Source of the DNA: CBDAQA01 sp965198865
GTDB taxonomy: Bacteria; Planctomycetota; Phycisphaerae; Tepidisphaerales; Tepidisphaeraceae
Assembly: GCA_965198865.1 (NCBI GenBank)
Contig: CBDAQA010000025.1
Span: 868,001 to 932,000, forward strand
Reading direction: 5' to 3'
Length of the DNA stretch: 64,000 nt
Shown here: piece by piece, positions 55,611 through 63,666 of the stretch
How positions within the stretch are numbered: the first letter of the stretch is position 1
Layout of the letters: each line of letters begins with the position of its first letter
The notes under the pieces: model-generated
What the model saw: the letters and a program-made list of their open reading frames with translations, nothing else
Database searches by the model: none
What the model was told of the DNA's origin: nothing
Position numbers and translations under genes: made by a program

Positions 55611-57824
55611 ATGCAGAAGATTTCCGTCCAGCGGCAGATCGCCGGCCGCACGTTGTCCATCGAGACCGGCACCCTGGCCAAGCTGGCCGACGGGTCGGTC
55701 ACGATCCAGTACGGCGAGACGGTCGTGTTCGGCGCGGTCGTCCGGGCCAACCCGCGCGAGGGGATCGACTTCTTCCCGCTGCAGGTCGACTACCGCGAGC
55801 GCCGCGCCGCCGCCGGGAAGTTCCCCGGCGGGTTTCTGAAGCGCGAGGCCCGGCCCACGACCAAGGAGATCCTCACCGCCCGGCTGATCGACCGGCCGCT
55901 GCGGCCGCTGTTTCCCAAGGGGTTCATCGACGAGGTGCAGATCCAGCTCAACGTGCTGGCGTTCGACAACGAGAACGACCCCGACGTGCTGAGCGGCATC
56001 GCCGCCAGCGCCTGCATCGCCATCAGCGACATCCCGTTCCTGTCCCCCACGGCCCACGTCCGCGTCGGCCGCATCGAGGGCAAGCTGGTGCTGTTTCCCA
56101 CGGTGGAGCAGGTCGAGTACAGCGACTTCGACCTGGTGGTGGCCGGGACGAAGAACGCCGTGAACATGATCGAGATCGGCAGCCGCGAGGTGCCCGAGGA
56201 CGAGGTGGCCGACGCGATCGAGTTCGGCCACAAGGCGGTGATCGAGATCGTCGGCGCGATCGAGGAGTTGGCGAGCAAGGTGGGCGTCAAGAAGGGCGGC
56301 TATACCCACGCCGGGGATGAGGCGTTCGTCAGCGAGATCAAGTCGAAGGTGTCCGCCAAGATCCGCGAGGTGAAGGGCAAGCCCGGCAAGTCCAACCGGA
56401 ACGACGCGGTGAAGCAGATCCTGACCGACCTGATCGCCGACATGGCCCCGCCGGTGACCGACACCCACGCCAGCTACGCCCAGATCGTCGCCCAGAAGGA
56501 GCGGGCCAAGCGGATCCGGGCCGTGTTCAGCGACGTCGAGGAGCAGGCGACCCGCGAGGCCATCCTGGACGGCGTGCGCCCCGACGGCCGGGGGTTCGAC
56601 GACATCCGCCCGATCAGCTGTAGCGTGGGCGTGCTGCCGCGCGTGCACGGGTCGGCCGTTTTTAGCCGGGGCGAGACGCAGTCGTTGGTCACGATCACGT
56701 TGGGCACCAGCGCCGACGAGCAGATGGTCGACGGGCTGATCCCCGAGTACAGCCAGAAGTTCTTCCTCCACTACAATTTCCCCAGCTACAGCGTCGGTGA
56801 GGTCCGCCCGATCCGTGGCCCGGGCCGTCGCGAGATCGGCCACGGCGCGCTAGCCGAGCGCAGCCTGCTGGCCGTGCTGCCGCCGGTCGACCAGTTCCCC
56901 TACACGGTGCGGGTCATCAGCGACATCCTGGAGAGCAACGGCAGCTCCAGCATGGCCAGCAGCTGCGGCGGCACGCTGGCCCTGATGGACGCCGGCGTCC
57001 CCATCACCAAGCCGGTCGCCGGCATCAGCGTCGGCCTCGTGAAAGAGGGCGACCGCTCGGTGCTGATCACCGACATCCTCGGTGAGGAGGATCACTTCGG
57101 CGACATGGACTTCAAGGTGTGCGGCACCCGCGACGGCATCACCGCCATCCAGCTCGACATCAAGATCGAGGGGCTCGACTACAAGATCATCCGCGAGACG
57201 CTGCACCGGGCGAAGGCCGCCCGGCTGAAGATCCTGGACATCATGGAGAAGACCCTGCCCGCCCCGCGCAAGCAGATCAGCGCCTGGGCCCCGCGCCTGT
57301 TGACCGTCAAGATCGACCCCGAGCGGATCGGCAAGCTGATCGGCCCGGGCGGGAAGAACATCAAGGCGCTCCAGGCCGACACCGGCGCGAACGTCGACAT
57401 TGAGGACGACGGCACGGTCTACATCAGCTCCACCGACGCCGCCGGCGCCGAGCGGTGCCGCGACATCATCGAGGCGATGACGGCCGAGGTGAAGGTCGGC
57501 AAGATCTACAACGGGCGGGTGGTGAGCATCAAGGACTTCGGCGCGTTCGTCGAGATCGCCCCCGAGACCGACGGCCTGTGCCACGTCTCCGAGCTGAGCG
57601 ACAAGTACGTCAGCCACGTCGGCGACGTGGTCCACCTGGACCAGGAGATCAAGGTGAAGGTGCTGCTGGTCGACGACCAGGGCCGGATCAAGTTGAGCCG
57701 CAAGGCCGCCATGCTGGAGCTCGGCGAGACCGACCCCGAGCCGGCCCCGCGCCCCGTGAGCGACGGCGGCCACAGCGGCGGCGATCGCGGCCCCCGCCGC
57801 GACGACCGCGGGCCGCGGCGGTAA
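55611..57824 (+). CDS. pnp: Polyribonucleotide nucleotidyltransferase (PNPase)
   Basis: This 737-residue 3'-5' phosphorolytic exoribonuclease has two RNase PH domains (about 10-220 and 320-540), a KH domain (about 555-615, 'IDPERIGKLIGPGGKNIKALQ') and an S1 domain (about 625-695, 'VGKIYNGRVVSIKDFGAFVEI'). The second PH domain contains 'RGETQSLVTITLGT', 'FFLHYNFPSYSVGEVRP', 'GRREIGHGALAERSL' and 'SNGSSSMASSCGGTLALMDAGVP'; the two Asp of 'DILGEEDHFGDMDFKVCGT' supply the metal site. A basic 'RGPRRDDRGPRR' tail ends the protein. The ATG at 55611 is set by family alignment. Confidence 0.96.
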   Translation: MQKISVQRQIAGRTLSIETGTLAKLADGSVTIQYGETVVFGAVVRANPREGIDFFPLQVDYRERRAAAGKFPGGFLKREARPTTKEILTARLIDRPLRPLFPKGFIDEVQIQLNVLAFDNENDPDVLSGIAASACIAISDIPFLSPTAHVRVGRIEGKLVLFPTVEQVEYSDFDLVVAGTKNAVNMIEIGSREVPEDEVADAIEFGHKAVIEIVGAIEELASKVGVKKGGYTHAGDEAFVSEIKSKVSAKIREVKGKPGKSNRNDAVKQILTDLIADMAPPVTDTHASYAQIVAQKERAKRIRAVFSDVEEQATREAILDGVRPDGRGFDDIRPISCSVGVLPRVHGSAVFSRGETQSLVTITLGTSADEQMVDGLIPEYSQKFFLHYNFPSYSVGEVRPIRGPGRREIGHGALAERSLLAVLPPVDQFPYTVRVISDILESNGSSSMASSCGGTLALMDAGVPITKPVAGISVGLVKEGDRSVLITDILGEEDHFGDMDFKVCGTRDGITAIQLDIKIEGLDYKIIRETLHRAKAARLKILDIMEKTLPAPRKQISAWAPRLLTVKIDPERIGKLIGPGGKNIKALQADTGANVDIEDDGTVYISSTDAAGAERCRDIIEAMTAEVKVGKIYNGRVVSIKDFGAFVEIAPETDGLCHVSELSDKYVSHVGDVVHLDQEIKVKVLLVDDQGRIKLSRKAAMLELGETDPEPAPRPVSDGGHSGGDRGPRRDDRGPRR

Positions 57825-57853
57825 TGCCTGTTTTTCCGATTGACGAGACGCAA

Positions 57854-57880
57854 CGACCCCGGCGAAAGGCGGGGTCGGTT
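57854..57880 (+). terminator. Possible pnp terminator
   Basis: CGACCCC (57854-57860) pairs with GGGGTCG (57871-57877) around a GC-rich loop that can extend the stem, followed by GTTTGG. The poor T-run makes it a weak candidate. Confidence 0.45.
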
Positions 57881-57931
57881 TGGTTCGGGATGGTGTGGTA
57901 TCATCTGTCGGTAGCGAACCCGGAGTGATGG

Positions 57932-58561
57932 ATGCCACAGACCCTCGCCCAACCGGCCCGTAAGGCTCGTCGCAAACCAATCCACGTTGGTCCGGCCGAC
58001 AACGGCCGCCAAATGTCACTCGACGATTTCGACCACGCCATCGGCGAGGAAGGATATTTCTACGAGCTGAACAGAGGGGTCATCGAGGTGACGAACATCC
58101 CGCACCGTCGGCACATGGTTCAGATGTTGAACGTGCGCGACCAACTAATCGGCTACAAGCTCGCCAACCCCGGCGTGATCCAAGCGGTTGCTGGCTCGTT
58201 CGACAGCAAGATGCTTATCGGCGATGAGGAGTCCGAACGGCATCCCGACATTTCGGTATACCTCTCGCCTATGCCCGACGTGGACGAGATCTGGTCCATT
58301 TGGGTTCCCACGATCGCCGTGGAGATCGTGTCGGAGAGCTCGGCCAAGCGGGATTACGAAGAGAAACCGCCCGAATATCTCGCGTTCGGCGTTCAGGAAT
58401 ACTGGATCGTCGACGGGTTCCGCCGACAACTCACCGCGCTGACTCGCTACCGCGGAGCAGAGTGGCGTGAGAAGGTCGTCAAGCCGAATCACAAGCCCTA
58501 CGCGACCCGCCACCTTCCGGGCTTCACGTTTGACCTGAAATCTGTACTCGGCGTGCCGTAA
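57932..58561 (+). CDS. Uma2 family (DUF820) restriction-fold protein (second copy)
   Basis: The 209-residue product starts at the ATG at 57932, with CGGAG 7-11 nt upstream and a TATCAT promoter element at 57898-57903. The Uma2 core is intact: 'YFYELNRGVIEVTNIPHRRH', 'ERHPDISVYLSPMPD', 'PTIAVEIVSESSAKRDYEEKPPEYLAFGVQEYWIVD'. The Asp of 'HPD', Glu of 'VEIV' and Lys of 'EEKPPEY' fit the PD-(D/E)xK site. Its GC content is lower than that of pnp before it. Similarity to the Uma2 protein at 8192-8887 is limited to the fold motifs, so they are not recent duplicates. Function unknown. Confidence 0.82.
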   Translation: MPQTLAQPARKARRKPIHVGPADNGRQMSLDDFDHAIGEEGYFYELNRGVIEVTNIPHRRHMVQMLNVRDQLIGYKLANPGVIQAVAGSFDSKMLIGDEESERHPDISVYLSPMPDVDEIWSIWVPTIAVEIVSESSAKRDYEEKPPEYLAFGVQEYWIVDGFRRQLTALTRYRGAEWREKVVKPNHKPYATRHLPGFTFDLKSVLGVP

Positions 58562-58635
58562 CGGATTGCGAGCGGTTACAGGCGTCCCGCCACACCACGG
58601 ACATCGGACCGCGAGGCGGCGAGTCGCATGGCACC

Positions 58636-59862
58636 TCACGCCACCTCATCCGACAGGTCCCGATCGCGCACCCCGATCAAGTACAGGATCCCGTCCAGCC
58701 CCAGCCGGCTGATCTTGTGCTCGGCCGACGCCGCCACCAGCGGCTTGGCGTGGAACGCGATGCCGAGCCCCGCCGCCGCCAGCATGGGCAGGTCGTTCGC
58801 GCCGTCGCCCACGGCGATCGCCTGCTGCAGTGAGATGTTCTCCGCGGCCGCGATCTCGCGCAGCAGGTCGGCCTTCCGCTTCGCGTTCACGATCCGCCCC
58901 AGCACCCGGCCGGTCAGCTTGCCATGGACCACCTCCAGGTCGTTCGCGTGGACGTGATCGATCCCCAGCCGCCGTTGCAGCATCTCCCCGAAGTACCGGA
59001 ACCCGCCTGACAGCAAGGCGGTCTTGAACCCGAACCGCCTCAGCGCCCCCACCAGCACCTCGGCCCCCTCGGTCAGCTCCAACCGATCGGCCACGCGCTG
59101 CATCACGCTCGCGTCCAACCCCTTGAGCAGCGACACGCGCCGGATCAGCGACTCGTCGAAGTCCATCTCGCCGCGCATGGCCGCCTCGGTGATGCGCGAC
59201 ACCGCATCCCACGCGCCCGCCTCGCGGGCCAGCTCGTCGATCACCTCGTGTCGGATCAGCGTCGAGTCCATGTCGAACGCCACCAGCCGCCGCATGCGCC
59301 GGTAGACGGTGTCGCGCTGCCACGCCAGGTCGACCGGCTCACGCTGCGTGATCTCCATCAACCCCGACCGGATCGCGTGCTCATCCGCCGGCTTGCCGCG
59401 CACGGAGAACTCCACGCACGCCCGCCGGGGCCGCCCATCGTCCACGCGCGGCAACCGCCCGGACAGGCGGGTGATCGCGTCGATGTTCAACCCCTGGGAG
59501 GCGATCAGCGACGACACCGCCGACAGGTGCGACGCCGACACCTGCCGCGTCAGCAGCGTCAGGATGAACCGCGGTGCCCCCTCGCGCCCGACCCACGCGT
59601 CGTAGTCGGCGTCGTCGACCGGCGTCATCCGCAGCCGCAGCCCGGCGTGGTGAGCGGTGAACAACAGGTCCTTCAGCAGCGGCGTCGACCCCTGGTCCGG
59701 CCGGATGCGGATCAAGATGCCCAGCAGCAGCGTGCTGTGGATCACCGACTGGTTCACGTCCAGCACGTCGATCCCGTGTTCGGCCAAAATCCCCGTCAGC
59801 CGCGCCGTGAGCCCCGGCCGATCGTCGCCCGTGATGTTGAGGAGGAGAACTTCCGGCTGCAT
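58636..59862 (-). CDS. serB: Phosphoserine phosphatase with N-terminal ACT domains
   Basis: This 408-residue HAD enzyme makes L-serine from phosphoserine in the cytoplasm. Two ACT-like regulatory domains (about 5-85 and 97-180; 'LLLNITGDDRPGLTARLTGIL', 'ILTLLTRQVSASHLSAVSSLI') precede the HAD domain with the nucleophile D197 and D199 in 'VAFDMDSTLI'. 'EVIDELAREAG', 'LLSGGFRYFGE', 'KADLLREIAA' and 'AVGDGANDLPML' complete the active site. Serine feedback through the ACT domains is plausible from family knowledge. The ATG at 59862 is set by the ACT start; GATAGT lies 7 nt upstream, so the message may be leaderless. Confidence 0.93.
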   Translation of the reverse strand: MQPEVLLLNITGDDRPGLTARLTGILAEHGIDVLDVNQSVIHSTLLLGILIRIRPDQGSTPLLKDLLFTAHHAGLRLRMTPVDDADYDAWVGREGAPRFILTLLTRQVSASHLSAVSSLIASQGLNIDAITRLSGRLPRVDDGRPRRACVEFSVRGKPADEHAIRSGLMEITQREPVDLAWQRDTVYRRMRRLVAFDMDSTLIRHEVIDELAREAGAWDAVSRITEAAMRGEMDFDESLIRRVSLLKGLDASVMQRVADRLELTEGAEVLVGALRRFGFKTALLSGGFRYFGEMLQRRLGIDHVHANDLEVVHGKLTGRVLGRIVNAKRKADLLREIAAAENISLQQAIAVGDGANDLPMLAAAGLGIAFHAKPLVAASAEHKISRLGLDGILYLIGVRDRDLSDEVA

Positions 59863-59911
59863 CCCGGCCACTATCGCCGCTCCATCCCACACCGCAACAA
59901 ACCCACTGAAG

Positions 59912-59942
59912 CCGGCGTCTGAGGTACCTCGACGACCCGGAT
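59912..59942. repeat. Decayed fragment of the 36-bp palindrome family
   Basis: The stretch keeps CCGG, TCTGAGGTAC and CCGGAT in the same order and spacing as the left arm at 10077-10112, with substitutions between them. It lies between serB and a frameshifted gene. Confidence 0.4.
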
Positions 59943-59956
59943 CCGCGGGCGGAAAG

Positions 59957-60726
59957 CTACTGCTCGAAGGGCTCCAGCACCCATACCCCGTACGGATTGT
60001 GGAACGGCGTCCCCGCCGGAAACCGCTCGCACGCCACCGCCCGCAACCGATGCGACGGCCCCTCTTCCGACCTGATCGGATCGCCATCCGCCAGCGTCAC
60101 CCCCGACCGGTAGCTGTACCCCAGGAAGTTGTGCAGCACGTACATCCCCCGCCCCGGGTCCGGCGGGTTCGGCAGCTCCACGTCCCGACACCCCAAACAG
60201 TGCATGCCGATCGAGAACATCGCCTCCGGCCCGCCGGCCAGATGGACCAGCGCCCAGTACACGCCGCCGTCCCCATCATCCCCGGCCAGTTCCAGCCAAT
60301 CCTGCGGCGAGTGCGTCGACCCGCAGTTGTCGACGAACACCCCCAGCCCCCGGCCCGCACGATGGCCGCCCCCGCGCGCAACACCGCCCGCGCCGCCTCG
60401 ACCGACCCGCCCGGCCCGCCGACGCAGATCTTGATCGTGTGCTCCCGCATCGCCGCCAGCTCCGCGTCGCTCAGCCGGTTCTCGTGCTCGAACAGGTCGG
60501 CGATCTCGTCGTCCCCCGCCACCACGTTGAGGTAGAAGCGCTGCCCCGTCGCGCGGTGAACCAGGGCCGGCTCGTCCCCCTCCCTGTCGGGCCAGACCGG
60601 CTGGTACCCCGTATCCGCCGCCGCCAGCCGTTCGCCCAGGTCGCCGGGCGACCCCCAGTTCCCCGGAATGCGAAGCAGGATCTCCGGCAGCACGTCGTCC
60701 GTGTCGTTCCCCCGTGGGGGCGACAT
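59957..60726 (-). pseudogene. DUF4261-like gene split by a single-base frameshift
   Basis: The N-terminal part (60726 down to about 60350) reads 'EILLRIPGNWGSPGDLGERLAAADTGYQP', 'YLNVVAGDDEIADLFEHENRLSDAELAAMREHTIKIC' and 'GGSVEAARAVLRAGAAIVRAGG'. It then becomes a compositionally odd sequence. The other frame picks up with 'VFVDNCGSTHSPQDWLELAGDDGDGGVYWALVHLAGG', 'FSIGMHCLGCRDVELPNP' and 'GTPFHNPYGVWVLEPF' to a stop at 59957. The two halves join if one G is added to the five-G run at 60348-60352. The whole resembles a DUF4261-type protein of about 255 residues; the family name is a moderate guess. It could be a true pseudogene, a variable homopolymer or a sequencing error. Confidence 0.65.
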
Positions 60727-60740
60727 TCTAACAAGTTCAC

Positions 60741-60823
60741 GGAGCCGAGCGGCTCCGCCGCCGACCTTTCGCCGCGTGAGCACGCCGCTGAAGATCCCGC
60801 GGCCGAGCCGCCGGGCTCTGACC
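60741..60823. repeat. Decayed copy of the CAGAGCCCAGCGG palindrome
   Basis: The left arm (60741-60770) and right arm (60790-60823) each match the arms of the perfect palindrome at 5677-5765 with several substitutions, and pair with each other imperfectly. It occupies the gap between the NUDIX gene and the frameshifted gene that follows it. Confidence 0.75.
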
Positions 60824-60824
60824 G

Positions 60825-61370
60825 TTAATCAAGCTTCCCCAGCGCCACCCGAAGGTTCGCCGGCACCCGCCCGTCATCGAACCACACCCACGCCGCCGCC
60901 GACACCTCGGCTGCGTCGGCCACCAGCGGATCATCGGGATCCGCAGCGAAGACAAACCGAAAGTCGTGGTGCATGTGCGCCGGTTCCTCGCGCCGCTCGT
61001 TCGCCGGGATCGGGTGCGAGTCGATGTCGATCGGCACTACCGATGCCGGTCCCACGTCAATGCCGACCTCCTCCAGCACCTCCCGCCGCGCCGCCGCCGG
61101 CGGCAGCTCCCCCGCCTCCACGTGCCCGCCCGGCGGCAGCCACCGGCCCAGCACGTTGTGCCGGATCAGCAATACCCGCCGCGACGGCAGGTCGACCACG
61201 ACCCCGCTGGCCGTCACGTGCCCCGGCAACGCCCGACGGTCGTGCAGCGGGCCGGGCGGGTCGGCCAGCAACGCGATCAAGTCGGCCATGCGAGCGCGCT
61301 CATCGCCATGGCGGCGCAGGTATTCGTCAACGGTCGTCCGACACCAGACGTTCAACGGCGATGCGACCAT
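60825..61370 (-). CDS. NUDIX hydrolase
   Basis: The 181-residue product starts at the ATG at 61370. The NUDIX box is complete in 'GGHVEAGELPPAAARREVLEEVGI', with the REVLEE glutamates for metal binding. It is preceded by 'ASGVVVDLPSRRVLLIRHNVLGRWLPPGGH' and followed by a strand 'HMHHDFRFVFAADP'. An N-terminal helical region 'TVDEYLRRHGDERARMADLIALL' precedes the fold. NUDIX enzymes cleave nucleoside diphosphates linked to another group; the substrate is not evident. The frame is open for a further 99 codons upstream, through a palindrome and into the end of a zinc-ribbon gene, so a fusion protein cannot be excluded. Confidence 0.8.
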   Translation of the reverse strand: MVASPLNVWCRTTVDEYLRRHGDERARMADLIALLADPPGPLHDRRALPGHVTASGVVVDLPSRRVLLIRHNVLGRWLPPGGHVEAGELPPAAARREVLEEVGIDVGPASVVPIDIDSHPIPANERREEPAHMHHDFRFVFAADPDDPLVADAAEVSAAAWVWFDDGRVPANLRVALGKLD

Positions 61371-61819
61371 GGTTTCCAGTGCGATGCATAAAGCCGCCGA
61401 TGGTATCGGCGGGCGTCCGTTCGGACAGGGCGGACCGCCGATAGCATCGGCGGCTTTATTGGCGTCCGCCGAATATCCCTTCCGTTCGTTCGGGAATCCA
61501 CACTCGAAACACATCGACGCCACCGGGGTACGGAGCACCTTGCCGCAACGCGAACACGGTGGCCCATAGAGGGAAACACGGTGGTGCCACACCGCGTTGG
61601 GGTTGGTCTCGTGAAAGCCGTGATCCGCTCGTACTCGACGAGGAAGCCGCCGAAGTGCCGTTCCCACATGCTGAGCGGTTTGCCATCCACCTCTGAGCCC
61701 ACCGGCACAACGGCGGGTTCGCTCGCAGCCGTCGTGTAGCGTGCCGCGACCCTGGCGAACTCCGCCTCGTCAAGCATGGGCATCACCTGCTTGCACCGCC
61801 AGCACCAGATCATCTCCAT
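61371..61819 (-). pseudogene. Zinc-ribbon protein gene with a -1 frameshift, running into the NUDIX frame
   Basis: The first part, from the ATG at 61819, reads 'MIWCWRCKQVMPMLDEAEFARV' and 'FLVEYERIT'. The continuation lies in another frame: 'GFHETNPNAVWHHRVSLYGPPCSRCGKVLRTP' and 'CFECGFP'. The two join if one G is restored near 61616-61622. The CxxC pairs at both ends suggest two zinc-binding knuckles; I recognise this protein type from other bacteria but know no function. After 'CFECGFPNERKGYSADA' no stop occurs: the frame continues through the palindrome at 61388-61459 into the NUDIX protein. The ATG lies one base behind the ilvD stop, so it is coupled to ilvD. Confidence 0.65.
61388..61459. 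repeat. 72-bp palindrome in the open frame before the NUDIX start
   Basis: The 25-nt arms (61388-61412 and 61435-61459, outer sequence ATAAAGCCGCCGATG) are reverse complements with one mismatch; the loop has a smaller hairpin CGTCCgttCGGAC-like core. Its length is 24 codons exactly and it creates no stop in the frame that joins the zinc-ribbon and NUDIX sequences. Confidence 0.88.
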
Positions 61820-61820
61820 G

Positions 61821-63506
61821 TCACAGCTCCGGCGTTTTCAGCACCGCCCCCGTGTCCGCGCTCGTCACCATCGACGCGTACCGAGCCAGGTACCCGTGCG
61901 TGATCTTCGCCGGATGCCGCTTCCACCCGGCGCGGCGCTTCTCCAGTTCCGCCTCCGGCACGTCCAGCGTCAGCGTCCGGCCGGGGATGTCGATGCGGAT
62001 CGTGTCGCCCGGCTCGACCATCGCGATCGGCCCGCCGGCCGCCGCTTCCGGCGAGACGTGGCCGATGCACGCGCCGCGCGTCGCCCCGCTGAACCGGCCG
62101 TCGGTCAGCAGTGCCACGCTCTCGCCCAGGCCGCGGCCCATGATGGCGCTGGTGCAGCTGAGCATCTCCTGCATGCCGGGGCCACCGCGGGGGCCCTCGT
62201 AGCGGATGACGACCACGTCGCCGGCCTTCACCAGGCCGTCGAGCACGCCCTGCGTGGCCGACTCCTCGCTCTCGAAGATCACGGCGGGCCCGGCAAAGTT
62301 GTGCATCGACGGGTGGACGGCCCCGATCTTCAGCACGCTGCCGTTGGGGGCGAGGTTGCCAAACAGCACGGCCAGCCCCCCGGTCTGGCTGTACGGGTTG
62401 CTCAGCGGGCGGATCACGTCGGCATCCTTCACGGTGGCGTCGCCGATGTTCTCGCCCAGCGTTCTCCCGGTGACGGTGATGCAGTCCAGGTTCAGCGTGC
62501 CCGGCTTGCCGGCGATCGTCTTGAGGATGGCCGAGATCCCGCCCGCGCGGAACACGTCCTCCATGTGGTATTTCCCGGCCGGCGCCACCTTGCACACGTA
62601 CGGCACCCGCGCGCTCACCTCATTCAGGTGCGACAGCGGGAACGGCACCCCCGCCTCGATCGCCACCGCCAGCGCGTGCAGCACCGTGTTCGTGCTGCCG
62701 CCCATCGCCACGTCGAGCGCGAAGGCGTTCTCGAACGACTTGTGCGTGAGGATGTCGCTGGGCCGGATGTTGTCCTTCACCAGTTGGACGATCCGCCGCC
62801 CCGCCTCAGCGAACAGTTCATCCCGCGCCGGGTCGGTCGCCAGGATGGAGCCGTTGCCCGGCAGCGCCAGGCCCAGCGCCTCGTTCAGGCAGTTCATGCT
62901 GTTGGCGGTGAACATGCCGCTGCAGCTGCCGCAGGTTGGGCAGGCGTTCTCCTCGATGTCCTGCAGCGTGGCCAGCGACATCTTGTTCGCCGACACCTGC
63001 CCCACCGCCTCGAACACCGTCGCCAGGTCGATCGCCTTGCCGTCCTTGCTCTTGCCGGCCTTCATGGGCCCGCCGCTGACGAAGATCGTCGGGATGTTGC
63101 ACCGGGCGGCGCCCATCATCATGCCGGGGACGATCTTGTCGCAGTTGGGGATGCACACCACGCCGTCGAAGCAGTGGGCGCGGAGCATCGTCTCGACCGA
63201 GTCGGCGATGATTTCCCGGCTCGGCAGGCTGTACTTCATCCCGCCGTGCCCCATGGCAATGCCGTCGTCCACGCCGATCGTGTTGAACTCGAACGGGATC
63301 CCGCCCGCCGCGTAGACGGCCTCGCGCACCTTCTTCCCCACCACGTCTAGGTGGGCGTGCCCCGGGATGATCTGCACGAAGCTGTTGCAGACGGCGATGA
63401 ACGGCTTGTCGAAGTCGGCCTCGCTCTTCACCACCCCGGTCGCCCGGAGCAGGCTGCGGTGCGGCGCGCGGATGACGCCCTTCTTGATCGTGTCGCTGAT
63501 GGCCAT
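61821..63506 (-). CDS. ilvD: Dihydroxy-acid dehydratase
   Basis: This 561-residue Fe-S enzyme dehydrates 2,3-dihydroxy-3-methylbutanoate and its isoleucine counterpart in branched-chain amino acid synthesis. Landmarks are 'FDKPFIAVCNSFVQIIPGHAHLD', 'VCIPNCDKIVPGMMMGAARCNIPTIFVSGGPM', 'CPTCGSCSGMFTANSMNCLNEALGLALPGNG', 'DVAMGGSTNTVLH', 'RYEGPRGGPGMQEML' and 'TDGRFSGATRGACIGHVSPEAAAGGPIA'. The three cluster cysteines are in the N-C-D-K, C-G-S-C and nearby positions. The length is standard. AGGACACC stands before the ATG at 63506. It leads an operon with the zinc-ribbon and NUDIX genes. Confidence 0.96.
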   Translation of the reverse strand: MAISDTIKKGVIRAPHRSLLRATGVVKSEADFDKPFIAVCNSFVQIIPGHAHLDVVGKKVREAVYAAGGIPFEFNTIGVDDGIAMGHGGMKYSLPSREIIADSVETMLRAHCFDGVVCIPNCDKIVPGMMMGAARCNIPTIFVSGGPMKAGKSKDGKAIDLATVFEAVGQVSANKMSLATLQDIEENACPTCGSCSGMFTANSMNCLNEALGLALPGNGSILATDPARDELFAEAGRRIVQLVKDNIRPSDILTHKSFENAFALDVAMGGSTNTVLHALAVAIEAGVPFPLSHLNEVSARVPYVCKVAPAGKYHMEDVFRAGGISAILKTIAGKPGTLNLDCITVTGRTLGENIGDATVKDADVIRPLSNPYSQTGGLAVLFGNLAPNGSVLKIGAVHPSMHNFAGPAVIFESEESATQGVLDGLVKAGDVVVIRYEGPRGGPGMQEMLSCTSAIMGRGLGESVALLTDGRFSGATRGACIGHVSPEAAAGGPIAMVEPGDTIRIDIPGRTLTLDVPEAELEKRRAGWKRHPAKITHGYLARYASMVTSADTGAVLKTPEL

Positions 63507-63539
63507 GGTCGGTGTCCTCGTCTCGGTTCGTGAGGCGGC

Positions 63540-63545
63540 ATTCTA
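63540..63545 (-). promoter_or_regulatory. Possible -10 element of ilvD
   Basis: On the minus strand this reads TAGAAT, 34 bp before the ilvD ATG, which leaves a short leader with the AGGACACC ribosome binding site. The -35 region at 16-18 bp is not convincing. Confidence 0.4.
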
Positions 63546-63666
63546 GCACGCCTGCCCGCCGCCGGGGACACCTCGAGACGAGACACCGCGCCAATTGAGC
63601 GAACCGCACATTTGGCCTCCGCGATCGCGCCGGGGGTTGCGTCCGATCCCGGCCCGGACGACCGGA

